Origin: Streptococcus cristatus
Lineage (GTDB): Bacteria > Bacillota > Bacilli > Lactobacillales > Streptococcaceae
Assembly: GCF_008369405.1 (NCBI RefSeq)
Contig: NZ_VSJJ01000006.1
Span: forward strand, 62,001-126,000
Direction: 5' to 3'
DNA: 64,000 nt
Below are positions 29,192-38,988 of the stretch, in pieces. Within the stretch, counting starts at the first letter, position 1; every line of letters begins with the position of its first letter. The translations under genes and the position numbers were made by a program. The notes beneath the pieces were generated by a model. It had not been told where the DNA came from and made no database searches. It was given only the letters and a program-made list of their open reading frames with translations.

Positions 29192-29199
29192 TTAAATAT

Positions 29200-29214
29200 A
29201 GTTGTATTTTAAGG
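29200..29214 (+). promoter_or_regulatory. Predicted Cas9 self-target at the cas9 transcription start
   Basis: AGTTGTATTTTA (29200-29211) followed by AGG (29212-29214). The twelve bases are identical to the last 12 bases before the degenerate repeat on the minus strand (29118-29107). Positions 13-15 of the guide do not match, so binding without cleavage would be expected. Confidence 0.7.
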
Positions 29215-29222
29215 AAATAGTT

Positions 29223-29324
29223 TTGAGAAAGTTTAAATTTACTAAAGATCATTTAGCTATTCTAACTGAGTTAATAAAGTTTATGAAGGAGTGCATTGAC
29301 TTAATCAAAACTCTCATTTCTTAA
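29223..29324 (+). CDS. Possible 33-residue peptide in the cas9 leader
   Basis: TTG start 7 bases behind AAGGA (29211-29215), which overlaps the PAM of the predicted self-target. It encodes MRKFKFTKDHLAI... to ...LIKTLIS, a basic amphipathic helix with hydrophobic residues at 3-4 spacing and one Cys. It ends 39 bases before cas9. It could be a leader peptide, a small toxin-like peptide or chance. The cas9 leader of about 165 bases is longer than needed for a ribosome binding site. Confidence 0.4.
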   Translation: MRKFKFTKDHLAILTELIKFMKECIDLIKTLIS

Positions 29325-29363
29325 TTTGTAAATTATAACTTAATACAAAGGAGGTTTTTATAC

Positions 29364-32300
29364 ATGGAAAACAAAAATTACTCTATCGGACTCGATATCG
29401 GAACTAACAGTGTCGGATGGGCCGTCATTACGGATGACTATAAGGTGCCATCGAAAAAGATGAAAGTTCTGGGCAATACTGATAAAAACTTTATCAAGAA
29501 AAATCTAATTGGAGCTTTATTATTTGATGAAGGGACTACTGCTGAAGATAGACGTCTAAAACGGACAGCACGCCGTCGCTATACTCGTCGGAAAAATCGT
29601 CTTCGTTATCTTCAAGAAATCTTTGCCGAGGAAATGAGCAATGTGGATAGTAGTTTCTTTCATCGATTAGATGACTCCTTTTTAGTTCCTGAGGATAAAA
29701 GAGGAAGTAAATATCCTATTTTTGCTACCCTACAAGAAGAGAAGGAATACCATAAGCAATTTCCAACAATTTATCATTTGAGAAAGCAACTAGCAGAGTC
29801 AAATGAAAAAGCAGATTTGCGTTTGATTTATCTAGCTCTTGCTCACATGATTAAATACCGCGGGCATTTTTTGATTGACGATCCCAAGTTTAAAGTTCAA
29901 AATAATGACATCCAAGGACTGTTTGAAAAATTCGTTGAAGAATACGATAATGTTCAAGAAACTTCCCTTTCCAAAATCAAACTGAATGTCACAGAAATCT
30001 TAACCGCTAAAATCCCTAAGTCTGAAAAACAGGAACAACTTCTTAAGAAATACCCAAGTGAAAAGAAGAATACCTTATTCGGGAATTTAATCGGACTAGC
30101 TCTAGGATTGACACCTAATTTTAAAACAAACTTTAGTTTAGAAAACGATGCTAAATTACAAATATCATCGGAGAGCTATGAAGAAGATCTTGGAAATCTC
30201 CTCGCACTAATCGGAGAAAGTTTCATCGAACTCTTTTCTGTAGTGAAAAATCTAAGCGATGGTATCTTATTAGCAGGTATCGTTTCAGACGAATCACCAC
30301 ATGCGCCTTTATCAACAAAAATGGTCATACGATTCAAAGAACATGAAGAAGACTTAGCTGCCTTAAAACACTTCATTAAGGCCAATCTTCCAGAAAAATA
30401 TGTTGAAGTTTTTTCTGACGATAGCAAAAATGGTTATGCAGGATATGTAGGAGTTGATTCAAAAGTACGAAAAAGAAATGGTAAATTAGCAACTGAGGAA
30501 GAATTTTATAAATATCTCAAGAATATTTTAAATAATGTTAAAGGGGCAGATTATTTCCTTGAGAAAATTAAGCGCGAGGATTTTCTAAGAAAACAACGTA
30601 CTTTTGATAATGGTACAATTCCATACCAAGTTCATCTGACTGAAATGAGGGCAATTCTACATCGTCAAGGTGATTATTATCCATTCTTAAAAGAAGATTC
30701 TGAAAAAATTCAACAGCTGTTAACTTTCCGTATCCCTTACTACGTCGGCCCATTGGCTCGTGGCAATCGTGATTTTGCTTGGCTGACTCGAAATTCTGAC
30801 CAAGCAATCCGACCTTGGAATTTTGAAGAAATTGTTGATAAAGCAAGCTCTGCGGAAGACTTCATCAATAAGATGACTAACTATGACTTGTATCTGCCAG
30901 AGGAAAAAGTTTTGCCTAAGCACAGCCTGTTGTATGAAACATTTGCTGTCTATAATGAATTAACAAAAGTAAAATTTATTGCAGAAGGATTGAGAGACTA
31001 TCAATTCCTTGATAGTGGGCAGAAGAAGCAAATTGTCAAACAATTATTCAAAGAGAAAAGAAAAGTAACTGAAAAAGATATCATTCATTATCTACATAAT
31101 GTTGATGGCTACGATGGAATCGAACTAAAAGGAATTGAAAAGCAATTTAACGCAAGTCTTTCTACTTATCATGATTTGCTCAAGATTATCAAAGATAAAG
31201 AGTTTATGGATGATCCTAAAAATGAAGAGGTTCTTGAAAATATCGTCCACACTTTAACGATCTTTGAAGATCGTGAGATGATTAAGCAACGCCTTGCTCA
31301 GTATGACTCTCTCTTTGATGAAAAAGTAATCAAGGCACTAACTCGTCGACATTATACTGGTTGGGGAAAACTCTCTGCCAAGCTGATTAACGGTATCTGT
31401 GATAAGCAAACAGGGAATACGATTCTTGACTACTTGATTGATGACGGTAAGATCAATCGCAACTTTATGCAGTTAATCAACGATGACGGACTTTTCTTCA
31501 AAGAAATTATTCAAAAAGCACAAGTAGTTGGCAAGACAGATGATGTGAAGCAAGTCGTCCAAGAACTCCCAGGAAGCCCTGCCATTAAAAAGGGAATTTT
31601 ACAAAGTATCAAGATTATTGATGAACTTGTCAAGGTTATGGGCCATGTTCCCGAGTCCATTGTGATTGAGATGGCACGAGAAAATCAGACAACTGCTAGG
31701 GGAAACAGTAATTCACAACAACGTTTCAAGAGACTTTCAAATGCTATTTCTGAACTCGGAAGTAACATTCTAAAAGAACATCCAACAGATAACGCTGATC
31801 TCCAAAACGACCGACTTTATCTCTACTATCTCCAAAATGGAAAGGATATGTATACTGGGAAACCTCTTGATATCAACCAACTGAGCAGCTATGACATTGA
31901 CCACATAATCCCACAAACCTTTATCAAGGATGATTCTCTTGATAATCGTGTCTTGACGAGTTTAAAGGATAATCGTGGCAAATCTGATAATGTCCCAAGT
32001 CTTGAAGTAGTTGAAAAGATGAAAACTTTTTGGCAACAATTGTTGGATTCCAAATTGATTTCTTACCGTAAATTTAATAATTTAACCAAAGCTGAACGCG
32101 GCGGACTAGATGAGCGGGATAAAGTTGGTTTTATCAAACGCCAACTAGTTGAAACACGGCAAATTACAAAACATGTCGCACAAATTTTGGATGCCCGCTT
32201 TAATACAGAAGTGAATGAGAAAAACCAAAAGATTCGTAGCGTCAAAATTATTACTTTGAAATCCAATCTAGTTTCCAATTTCCGTAAAGAATTTAGGTTA

Positions 32301-33491
32301 TACAAGGTGCGGGAAATCAATGACTACCACCACGCGCATGACGCCTATTTAAATGCAGTGGTTGCTAAGGCTATTCTTAAGAAATATCCTAAACTAGAGC
32401 CTGAATTCGTCTATGGTGACTATCAAAAGTACGATCTTAAGAGATACATCTCCAGATCCAAAGATCCTAAAGACATCGAAAAAGCAACTGAAAAGTATTT
32501 CTTCTACTCAAACTTGTTGAATTTCTTTAAAGAAGAGGTGCATTACGCAGACGGAACCATCGTAAAAAGAGAAAATATCGAATACTCTAAGGATACCGGA
32601 GAAATCGCTTGGAATAAGGAAAAAGATTTTGCTACAATCAAAAAAGTTCTATCACTTCCGCAGGTGAATATTGTGAAGAAGAGAGAGGTGCAAACAGGCG
32701 GCTTCTCTAAAGAATCCATTCTTCCTAAAGGAAATTCTGATAAGTTAATCCCTCGAAAAACAAAGGATATTCTTTGGGAAACTACTAAATACGGGGGATT
32801 TGATAGCCCTGTTATCGCCTATTCGATCTTGCTCATTGCCGATATCGAAAAAGGAAAAGCGAAAAAACTGAAGACTGTCAAAACTTTAGTTGGTATCACG
32901 ATTATGGAAAAAGCCGCTTTTGAGAAGAATCCAATAGCCTTCCTTGAAAATAAAGGCTATCATAATGTCCGTAAAGAAAACATCCTCTGCCTACCTAAGT
33001 ATAGTTTGTTTGAACTAGAAAATGGTCGCAGACGACTACTTGCAAGTGCGAAAGAACTTCAAAAAGGCAATGAAATAGTGCTTCCAGTATGTTTAACAAC
33101 CTTGCTCTACCATTCTAAAAACGTCCATAAACTAGACGAACCAGAACATTTGGAATATATTCAAAAACACCAAAATAAATTTAAAGATTTATTAAATCTT
33201 GTATCTGAGTTCTCTCAAAAATATGTCCTCGCAGATGCAAATCTAGAGAAAATCAAGAATTTATATACAGATAATGAGCAGGCGGATATAGAAATCCTAG
33301 CAAATTCATTTATCAATTTGTTGACCTTTACTGCTTTAGGTGCTCCTGCTACCTTTAAATTTTTTGGCAAAGATATTGATCGGAAACGATACACAACTGT
33401 CTCTGAAATCCTCAACGCCACCCTCATCCACCAGTCCATCACTGGTCTCTACGAGACTCGAATTGATTTAAGCAAACTAGGAGAAGACTAA
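29364..33491 (+). CDS. cas9: Cas9 (type II-A)
   Basis: 1375 residues, close to SpyCas9 (1368). RuvC-I is [13 protein letters not shown] with Asp11; the bridge helix is Arg-rich ([17 protein letters not shown]); RuvC-II is [12 protein letters not shown] with Glu769; HNH is [11 protein letters not shown] with His847; RuvC-III is HHAHDAY with His990 and Asp993. All catalytic residues are present. The PAM-interacting end keeps DRKRYT, with Arg1340 and Arg1342 at the places of SpyCas9 Arg1333/Arg1335, so an NGG PAM is predicted. AAAGGAGG precedes the ATG. It overlaps cas1 by one base. Confidence 0.98.
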   Translation: MENKNYSIGLDIGTNSVGWAVITDDYKVPSKKMKVLGNTDKNFIKKNLIGALLFDEGTTAEDRRLKRTARRRYTRRKNRLRYLQEIFAEEMSNVDSSFFHRLDDSFLVPEDKRGSKYPIFATLQEEKEYHKQFPTIYHLRKQLAESNEKADLRLIYLALAHMIKYRGHFLIDDPKFKVQNNDIQGLFEKFVEEYDNVQETSLSKIKLNVTEILTAKIPKSEKQEQLLKKYPSEKKNTLFGNLIGLALGLTPNFKTNFSLENDAKLQISSESYEEDLGNLLALIGESFIELFSVVKNLSDGILLAGIVSDESPHAPLSTKMVIRFKEHEEDLAALKHFIKANLPEKYVEVFSDDSKNGYAGYVGVDSKVRKRNGKLATEEEFYKYLKNILNNVKGADYFLEKIKREDFLRKQRTFDNGTIPYQVHLTEMRAILHRQGDYYPFLKEDSEKIQQLLTFRIPYYVGPLARGNRDFAWLTRNSDQAIRPWNFEEIVDKASSAEDFINKMTNYDLYLPEEKVLPKHSLLYETFAVYNELTKVKFIAEGLRDYQFLDSGQKKQIVKQLFKEKRKVTEKDIIHYLHNVDGYDGIELKGIEKQFNASLSTYHDLLKIIKDKEFMDDPKNEEVLENIVHTLTIFEDREMIKQRLAQYDSLFDEKVIKALTRRHYTGWGKLSAKLINGICDKQTGNTILDYLIDDGKINRNFMQLINDDGLFFKEIIQKAQVVGKTDDVKQVVQELPGSPAIKKGILQSIKIIDELVKVMGHVPESIVIEMARENQTTARGNSNSQQRFKRLSNAISELGSNILKEHPTDNADLQNDRLYLYYLQNGKDMYTGKPLDINQLSSYDIDHIIPQTFIKDDSLDNRVLTSLKDNRGKSDNVPSLEVVEKMKTFWQQLLDSKLISYRKFNNLTKAERGGLDERDKVGFIKRQLVETRQITKHVAQILDARFNTEVNEKNQKIRSVKIITLKSNLVSNFRKEFRLYKVREINDYHHAHDAYLNAVVAKAILKKYPKLEPEFVYGDYQKYDLKRYISRSKDPKDIEKATEKYFFYSNLLNFFKEEVHYADGTIVKRENIEYSKDTGEIAWNKEKDFATIKKVLSLPQVNIVKKREVQTGGFSKESILPKGNSDKLIPRKTKDILWETTKYGGFDSPVIAYSILLIADIEKGKAKKLKTVKTLVGITIMEKAAFEKNPIAFLENKGYHNVRKENILCLPKYSLFELENGRRRLLASAKELQKGNEIVLPVCLTTLLYHSKNVHKLDEPEHLEYIQKHQNKFKDLLNLVSEFSQKYVLADANLEKIKNLYTDNEQADIEILANSFINLLTFTALGAPATFKFFGKDIDRKRYTTVSEILNATLIHQSITGLYETRIDLSKLGED

Positions 33492-34357
33492 TGGGATGGA
33501 GAACCGTTGTTGTCAATACGCACTCTAAACTTTCCTACAAGAACAATCACTTAATTTTTAAAGATGCCTCTCGGACAGAGTTGATTCACCTGTCCGAGGT
33601 GGATATCTTACTTTTGGAGACGACGGATATTGTTCTCTCCACCATGCTGATTAAACGCTTGGTGGATGAAAATATTCTGGTCATTTTTTGTGATGATAAA
33701 CGCTTGCCAACTGCATGCTTAATGCCTTACTACGGTCGGCACGATTCCAGTCTGCAACTCTCTCGGCAAATCACATGGGGCGAGGAGACTCAAGCTCAAG
33801 TTTGGACGACTATTATTGCACAAAAAATTCTCAATCAGGCTTTTTATCTGGGGAGTTGTGGTTTTCTAGAAAAATCTCAGTCCGTCATCGATCTCTATCA
33901 TGGGTTGGATTTATTTGATCCTAGTAACCGTGAGGGGCATGCAGCTCGCATTTATTTCAACACCTTGTTTGGAAATGATTTTAGTCGTGAGCAGGATAAT
34001 GATGTCAATGCCGCCTTGGACTACGGTTACACCTTGATTTTGAGTATGTTTGCGCGTGAGATTGTGTTGTCTGGCTGCATGACTCAGTTTGGCTTGAAAC
34101 ATGCCAATCAGTTCAATCAATTCAACCTCGCTAGCGATATTATGGAACCTTTTCGTCCGATTATTGACAGAATTGTCTATGAAAATCGGAACAGTTCTTT
34201 TGTCAAAATCAAACGAGAACTTTTCACTATTTTCTCAGATACCTTCCACTACAATGGCAAAGATATGTACCTGTCCAATATCGTCAGTGACTATACTAAG
34301 AAGGTCATTCAAGCTCTCAATCACCCTGAGAAAGGAGTTCCTGAGTTTAGGATATGA
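33491..34357 (+). CDS. cas1: Cas1 integrase (type II-A)
   Basis: 288 residues, usual II-A size. [19 protein letters not shown] is the family start. The C-terminal all-helical domain holds the metal site with Glu in [10 protein letters not shown], His in [23 protein letters not shown] (shown by name; about 200-222) and the following Asp. It forms the Cas1-Cas2 spacer integrase. TAATG overlap with cas9 and ATGA overlap with cas2 show one translational unit. Confidence 0.97.
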   Translation: MGWRTVVVNTHSKLSYKNNHLIFKDASRTELIHLSEVDILLLETTDIVLSTMLIKRLVDENILVIFCDDKRLPTACLMPYYGRHDSSLQLSRQITWGEETQAQVWTTIIAQKILNQAFYLGSCGFLEKSQSVIDLYHGLDLFDPSNREGHAARIYFNTLFGNDFSREQDNDVNAALDYGYTLILSMFAREIVLSGCMTQFGLKHANQFNQFNLASDIMEPFRPIIDRIVYENRNSSFVKIKRELFTIFSDTFHYNGKDMYLSNIVSDYTKKVIQALNHPEKGVPEFRI

Positions 34358-34698
34358 GTTATCGATATATGCGTATGATTTTAATGTTTGATATGCCGAT
34401 TGATACCGTAGAGGAACGCAAGGCCTATCGGAAGTTTCGGAAGTTCCTCATAGATGAAGGATTTATCATGCACCAATTCTCCATCTATAGCAAGCTCTTG
34501 CTCAATAACTCTGCTAATAACGCCATGATTGAGCGACTCAAGACTCATAATCCTAAAAAAGGAAACATTACTCTCTTAACCGTCACGGAAAAGCAGTTTT
34601 CTCGCATGATTTACTTAAATGGTGAGCGAAATACCAGTGTAGCAAACTCCGACGCTCGTTTGGTCTTTCTGGGAGAGGAGCCTGGTGATGAAGATTAA
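34354..34698 (+). CDS. cas2: Cas2
   Basis: 114 residues. [18 protein letters not shown] is the ferredoxin-fold first strand with the conserved Asp, followed by [22 protein letters not shown]. It is the structural partner of Cas1 in spacer integration. It overlaps cas1 by 4 and csn2 by about 11-14 bases. Confidence 0.97.
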   Translation: MSYRYMRMILMFDMPIDTVEERKAYRKFRKFLIDEGFIMHQFSIYSKLLLNNSANNAMIERLKTHNPKKGNITLLTVTEKQFSRMIYLNGERNTSVANSDARLVFLGEEPGDED

Positions 34699-35350
34699 CT
34701 TTCCGCTATTGGATGAACCATTAGCTATTGAAAATGCGACCTTTTTAGTGCTGGAAGACCAAATTATCTTTTCGACTATCGTGAAGCAGTTCTACCAGTA
34801 CACTGATGAAGGTGAGTTGAAGTTATTTGATAGAAATTTAAAAGCTCTAAAAGAGTCCGAGTTATTACTGATAACGGATGTCTTAGGATATAATCTCAAC
34901 TCACCCGCCATGCTCAAGCTGATACATGCGGATCTTGAAAATCAACTCAATGACAAACCCGAAGTCAAATCCATGATTGAAAAACTGGTTGCTACGATTA
35001 CAGAATTATTGGCATTTGAGTGTTTGGAAAACGAATTGGACTTGGAATACGATGAAATCACCATTCTAGAGTTAATCGATGCGCTAGGGGTCAAAGTTGA
35101 AACTCTGAGCGATACACCTTTTGAAAAGATGCTAGAAATTATCCAAGTTTTTAAATATCTTTCCAAAAAGAAACTCCTTATCTTCATCAATGCGACCGCT
35201 TATCTATCAAAGGATGAGTTAGTAAATCTGATAGAATATATCCAACTCAATCAACTAAGAGTCTTGTTTGTCGAACCTCGAAAAGTCTATGATTTTCCGC
35301 AGTATGTGCTGGATCAAGACTATTTCTTGAATCCTGAAAATATGGTATAA
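34688..35350 (+). CDS. csn2: Csn2 (short type II-A form)
   Basis: 220 residues from ATG 34688, with AGAGGAG at 34674-34680; a GTG at 34685 is a close alternative. [25 protein letters not shown] begins the Csn2 fold (named here up to about residue 25). It is a tetrameric ring that binds DNA ends in adaptation. The stop codon is inside the -10 box of the array promoter. Confidence 0.94.
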   Translation: MKINFPLLDEPLAIENATFLVLEDQIIFSTIVKQFYQYTDEGELKLFDRNLKALKESELLLITDVLGYNLNSPAMLKLIHADLENQLNDKPEVKSMIEKLVATITELLAFECLENELDLEYDEITILELIDALGVKVETLSDTPFEKMLEIIQVFKYLSKKKLLIFINATAYLSKDELVNLIEYIQLNQLRVLFVEPRKVYDFPQYVLDQDYFLNPENMV

Positions 35351-35440
35351 TAAGAGTAACAATTGGAATCGGACGAGCTGAAGTCTGGCTGAGACGAATG
35401 GCGCGATTACGAAATTTCGTGAGAAAAATTTTTCTACGAG
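35323..35440 (+). promoter_or_regulatory. CRISPR leader and pre-crRNA promoter
   Basis: -10 TGGTATAAT (TATAAT 35346-35351) overlaps the csn2 stop. A weak -35 TTTCTT or TTCTTG lies near 35323-35329. The leader ends TTTTTCTACGAG next to the first repeat; CTACGAG is the leader-anchoring motif of this II-A group. A perfect palindrome ACGAAATTTCGT lies at 35409-35420. Confidence 0.75.
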
Positions 35441-36664
35441 GTTTTAGAGCTGTGTTGTTTCGAATGGTTCCAAAACGTATGTACTCAGCGCTTGGAGCGG
35501 TTACGGGTTTTAGAGCTGTGTTGTTTCGAATGGTTCCAAAACACTTGGCGCGTGGATGTTTCTGCCGCATAAGTTTTAGAGCTGTGTTGTTTCGAATGGT
35601 TCCAAAACCGCACTGAGACTAGCACGCTCTTCACTAATGTTTTAGAGCTGTGTTGTTTCGAATGGTTCCAAAACTCTGCTAACCACTCACCATAGTTATA
35701 TGCTGTTTTAGAGCTGTGTTGTTTCGAATGGTTCCAAAACTGCAGGATATGCCTTGTCTAGCTTCGTAAAGTTTTAGAGCTGTGTTGTTTCGAATGGTTC
35801 CAAAACGATTTGAAACAATTGGAAGAACTACCTTCCGTTTTAGAGCTGTGTTGTTTCGAATGGTTCCAAAACCTTATTCCAGTTTGAACCATTGTGTCAA
35901 TGGTTTTAGAGCTGTGTTGTTTCGAATGGTTCCAAAACATTTCAGACAAGCTATGAGGTACTACAAAAGTTTTAGAGCTGTGTTGTTTCGAATGGTTCCA
36001 AAACGAGAGTAGATCATTTACACCCTCATTACTTGTTTTAGAGCTGTGTTGTTTCGAATGGTTCCAAAACCAATGCTTTAGAATATTACTTAAAGCAACA
36101 GTTTTAGAGCTGTGTTGTTTCGAATGGTTCCAAAACTGGATATAGTGAGAAGACTGCTAGAAGCCAGTTTTAGAGCTGTGTTGTTTCGAATGGTTCCAAA
36201 ACTGAATTTGTCACGTGCCTAAAACAAAGAGCGTTTTAGAGCTGTGTTGTTTCGAATGGTTCCAAAACAGTAAAAGCTGACAAGGGTAAGGGGCTAAAGT
36301 TTTAGAGCTGTGTTGTTTCGAATGGTTCCAAAACATTTTTCTGGCAAATTCAGCCATGGTATAAGTTTTAGAGCTGTGTTGTTTCGAATGGTTCCAAAAC
36401 TCAATCATCAAGAAATCATTTACACATCTCGTTTTAGAGCTGTGTTGTTTCGAATGGTTCCAAAACATACTTTTTTTACATCCACAACTAACGGTAGTTT
36501 TAGAGCTGTGTTGTTTCGAATGGTTCCAAAACATCATTGCGGAAATGACCTCTGCAGAAGCAGTTTTAGAGCTGTGTTGTTTCGAATGGTTCCAAAACCT
36601 AGGTCTGACCATTAACAAGATATGCAAAGTTTTAGAGCTGTGTTGTTTCGAATGGTTCCAAAAC
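35441..36664 (+). CRISPR. Type II-A CRISPR array, 19 repeats and 18 spacers
   Basis: 36-base repeats (GTTTTAGAGCTG...GGTTCCAAAAC) are spaced exactly every 66 bases, so all spacers are 30 bases. Repeats begin at 35441, 35507, 35573 and so on to 36629. All 19, including the last, look identical. Spacers are all different, with no obvious matches inside this window. The leader side is at 35441, so the newest spacers are there. Short frames reading FRAVLFRMVPK or its complement across the array are artefacts of the repeat. Confidence 0.99.
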
Positions 36665-36689
36665 GACACGAAGCTCCCCATAGTCAAAT

Positions 36690-36724
36690 AAATCCGATTC
36701 TTAAAAAGAGGGTCGGATTTTAGT
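36690..36724 (+). terminator. Terminator after the CRISPR array
   Basis: AAATCCGA (36690-36697) pairs with TCGGATTT (36713-36720), then TAGTTTTG. Confidence 0.65.
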
Positions 36725-36771
36725 TTTGTTTGATTTCGATTTTCTTACTATAACTTTTTTGCAACATCTGC

Positions 36772-36799
36772 TTGTATTTTCCTGAGATTCTGTTATAAT
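36772..36799 (+). promoter_or_regulatory. Promoter of the amino acid ABC transporter operon
   Basis: TTGTAT (36772-36777), 16 bases, extended -10 TGTTATAAT (TATAAT 36794-36799); AGGAGG is before the ATG at 36828. Confidence 0.7.
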
Positions 36800-36827
36800 G
36801 GTAAAATATTTATTTAGGAGGAAGAGA

Positions 36828-37469
36828 ATGAACTATATTTTGGAAATTTTACCTAGTCTTCTAAGTGGAGCGGCAACTACCTTGCAGGTGTTTGCTTTGG
36901 TCTTGGTTTTTTCGATTCCTTTGGGAATTATGCTGGCTTTTTCGATGCAAATTCGCTTGAAGCCCCTGCAATGGCTGCTTAATATTTACATTTGGATCAT
37001 GCGCGGGACGCCGCTTTTATTGCAGTTAATCTTTATTTACTATGTTTTGCCAAGTATCGGCATTCGGCTGGATCGGATTCCTGCAGCGATTATTGCCTTT
37101 ACACTAAACTACGCGGCTTATTTTGCGGAGATCTTCCGTGGCGGTATTTCTTCCATTCCGACTGGACAGTACGAAGCTGCGAAGGTTTTGAAATTTACTC
37201 CTGTTCAGACGATTCGCTTGATTATTTTGCCGCAGGTCGTAAAAATTGTGCTACCAAGCGTATTTAATGAAGTCATGACTTTGGTGAAAGATACCTCTTT
37301 GGTGTATGCTTTAGGCATTTCAGACTTGATTTTGGCCAGTCGTACAGCGGCCAACCGAGATGCAAGTCTGGCACCGATGTTTGTTGCAGGCTTGATTTAT
37401 TTACTCTTAATCGGTCTGGCTACGCTGGTTGCAAAACAGGTCGAAAAGAAATTTAGTTATTATAAGTAG
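36828..37469 (+). CDS. Polar amino acid ABC transporter permease
   Basis: 213 residues from ATG 36828; an ATG at 36798 lies upstream of the AGGAGG site and inside the promoter. It has about five membrane helices and the HisM/GlnP-type coupling segment EAAKVLKFTPVQTIRLIILPQ (about 116-136, named in part). It forms the channel with the ATPase and binding lipoprotein encoded next. Substrate is a polar amino acid (glutamine, glutamate or cystine class); the sequence does not settle it. Confidence 0.9.
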   Translation: MNYILEILPSLLSGAATTLQVFALVLVFSIPLGIMLAFSMQIRLKPLQWLLNIYIWIMRGTPLLLQLIFIYYVLPSIGIRLDRIPAAIIAFTLNYAAYFAEIFRGGISSIPTGQYEAAKVLKFTPVQTIRLIILPQVVKIVLPSVFNEVMTLVKDTSLVYALGISDLILASRTAANRDASLAPMFVAGLIYLLLIGLATLVAKQVEKKFSYYK

Positions 37470-37477
37470 GTGCTATT

Positions 37478-38107
37478 ATGTTAGAATTACGAAATATTAG
37501 TAAAAAATTTGGTGATAAGCAGATTCTAAAGGATTTTAATTTGATTGTGCCTGAAAAACAAGTATTGGCCATTGTTGGACCTTCTGGCGGAGGGAAGACG
37601 ACCCTTCTGCGTATGCTGGCAGGTTTGGAGACAATTGATTCGGGACAAGTAATTTATAATGGAGAGATTTTGGATGTCGCAGAGCTTGAAAAGCGTAATC
37701 TTCTAGGCTTTGTCTTTCAAGATTTTCAGCTCTTTCCTCATTTGTCTGTTTTGGAAAATTTGACCTTATCACCAATACATACAATGAATGTTTCCAAAGA
37801 AGAAGCTGAAGAGAAGGCGCAGGATCTATTGGCTCGCTTAGGCTTGTCCGAGCATGCCAAGGCCTACCCTTATTCGCTGTCAGGTGGGCAAAAACAGCGG
37901 GTCGCTTTTGCTCGTGCTATGATGATCAATCCAGAGATTATCGGATATGATGAGCCAACTTCTGCCTTGGATCCTGCCTTACGCTTGGAAGTAGAAAAAC
38001 TCATCCTTCAAAATCGTGAAATGGGAATGACGCAGATTGTGGTCACACATGATTTGCAATTTGCGGAAAACATTGCGGATTCTATTCTCAAAGTCATACC
38101 AAAATAA
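37478..38107 (+). CDS. Polar amino acid ABC transporter ATP-binding protein
   Basis: 209 residues. Walker A GPSGGGKTT (about 33-41), Q-loop VFQDFQLFPHLSV, signature LSGGQKQR, Walker B IIGYDEPTSALDP and the H-loop VTHD are all intact. It is slightly shorter than the usual 240 residues of this family. It is 8 bases behind the permease. Confidence 0.95.
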   Translation: MLELRNISKKFGDKQILKDFNLIVPEKQVLAIVGPSGGGKTTLLRMLAGLETIDSGQVIYNGEILDVAELEKRNLLGFVFQDFQLFPHLSVLENLTLSPIHTMNVSKEEAEEKAQDLLARLGLSEHAKAYPYSLSGGQKQRVAFARAMMINPEIIGYDEPTSALDPALRLEVEKLILQNREMGMTQIVVTHDLQFAENIADSILKVIPK

Positions 38108-38118
38108 GGGAGGTCCGA

Positions 38119-38967
38119 ATGAAAGTAAAGAATATTCTTTTGACCTGTCTGACCCTGATCCTAACCTTCCTGCTCAGTGCTTGTAGTTCCAATGTCAGTG
38201 ATCCCAGCTTGGATAACTGGAGCAAGTACGAGGAGAAAAAACAGATTACAATCGGCTTTGATAATACCTTTGTCCCCATGGGATTTGAGCAAAAAGATGG
38301 CACTTATGCAGGGTTTGACATTGATTTGGCCAATGCTGTCTTTAAGGAATATGGGATTGAGGTGAAGTGGCAGCCGATTGATTGGGATATGAAAGAAACA
38401 GAGTTGACCAACGGCACGATTGACCTTATCTGGAATGGCTATTCCGCGACGGATGAGCGAATGGAAAAGGTACAATTTACCATTCCTTATATGAAAAATG
38501 AGCAGGTTTTGGTCAGCAAAAAGTCCTCTCATATCTCACAGGCCAGTGATATGGCAGGAAAAGTATTGGGTGCCCAAACGGGATCTTCTGGCTATGTAGC
38601 ATTTGAAAGCAATCCTGAAATATTGAAAACCTTTGTCAAAAATCATACAGCGACTCAGTACCAAAGCTTCAACGAGGCTTTGATTGACTTGCAAAACGAC
38701 CGAATTGATGGTCTCTTGATTGACCGCGTTTATGCCAATTATTATCTGACAGAAGAAGGAATTTTAGATCAATATTCAGTCTTTTCAGTTGGATTTGAGA
38801 GCGAGGCCTTTGCGGCCGGGGCTAGAAAGGCGGACCGTACTTTAGTGGAAAAAGTAAATGCTGCTTTCGGTAAATTATACCAAGAGGGAGAATTCCAGAA
38901 AATTGCTGAAAAGTGGTTTGGAGAAGATATTGCAACAGAACAAGTGAAAGCATATAAAAACAACTAG
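38119..38967 (+). CDS. Polar amino acid ABC transporter substrate-binding lipoprotein
   Basis: 282 residues. The signal peptide has the lipobox LLSAC (Cys22 lipidated). It has the SBP_bac_3 fold: ITIGFDNTFVPMGFEQKDG, the family motif GFDIDLANAVFKEYG, and GVDGLLIDR-type (here RIDGLLIDRVYANYYL). It captures a polar amino acid outside the membrane. GGGAGG ribosome binding site. The stop codon lies in the terminator stem. Confidence 0.92.
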   Translation: MKVKNILLTCLTLILTFLLSACSSNVSDPSLDNWSKYEEKKQITIGFDNTFVPMGFEQKDGTYAGFDIDLANAVFKEYGIEVKWQPIDWDMKETELTNGTIDLIWNGYSATDERMEKVQFTIPYMKNEQVLVSKKSSHISQASDMAGKVLGAQTGSSGYVAFESNPEILKTFVKNHTATQYQSFNEALIDLQNDRIDGLLIDRVYANYYLTEEGILDQYSVFSVGFESEAFAAGARKADRTLVEKVNAAFGKLYQEGEFQKIAEKWFGEDIATEQVKAYKNN

Positions 38968-38988
38968 TTTTCTGCTAGTTGTTTTTTC
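38959..38988. terminator. Bidirectional terminator shared by convergent genes
   Basis: AACAACTAG - TTTTCTG - CTAGTTGTT then T-run. The left-arm TAG is the stop of the binding protein, and the right-arm CTA is the stop of the CDF gene on the other strand. Confidence 0.85.

Noticed and set aside
35398..36687. Open frames through the CRISPR array on both strands (FRAVLFRMVPK and FWNHSKQHSSKT repeats)
   Set aside because: They are translations of the 36-base repeat, not genes.
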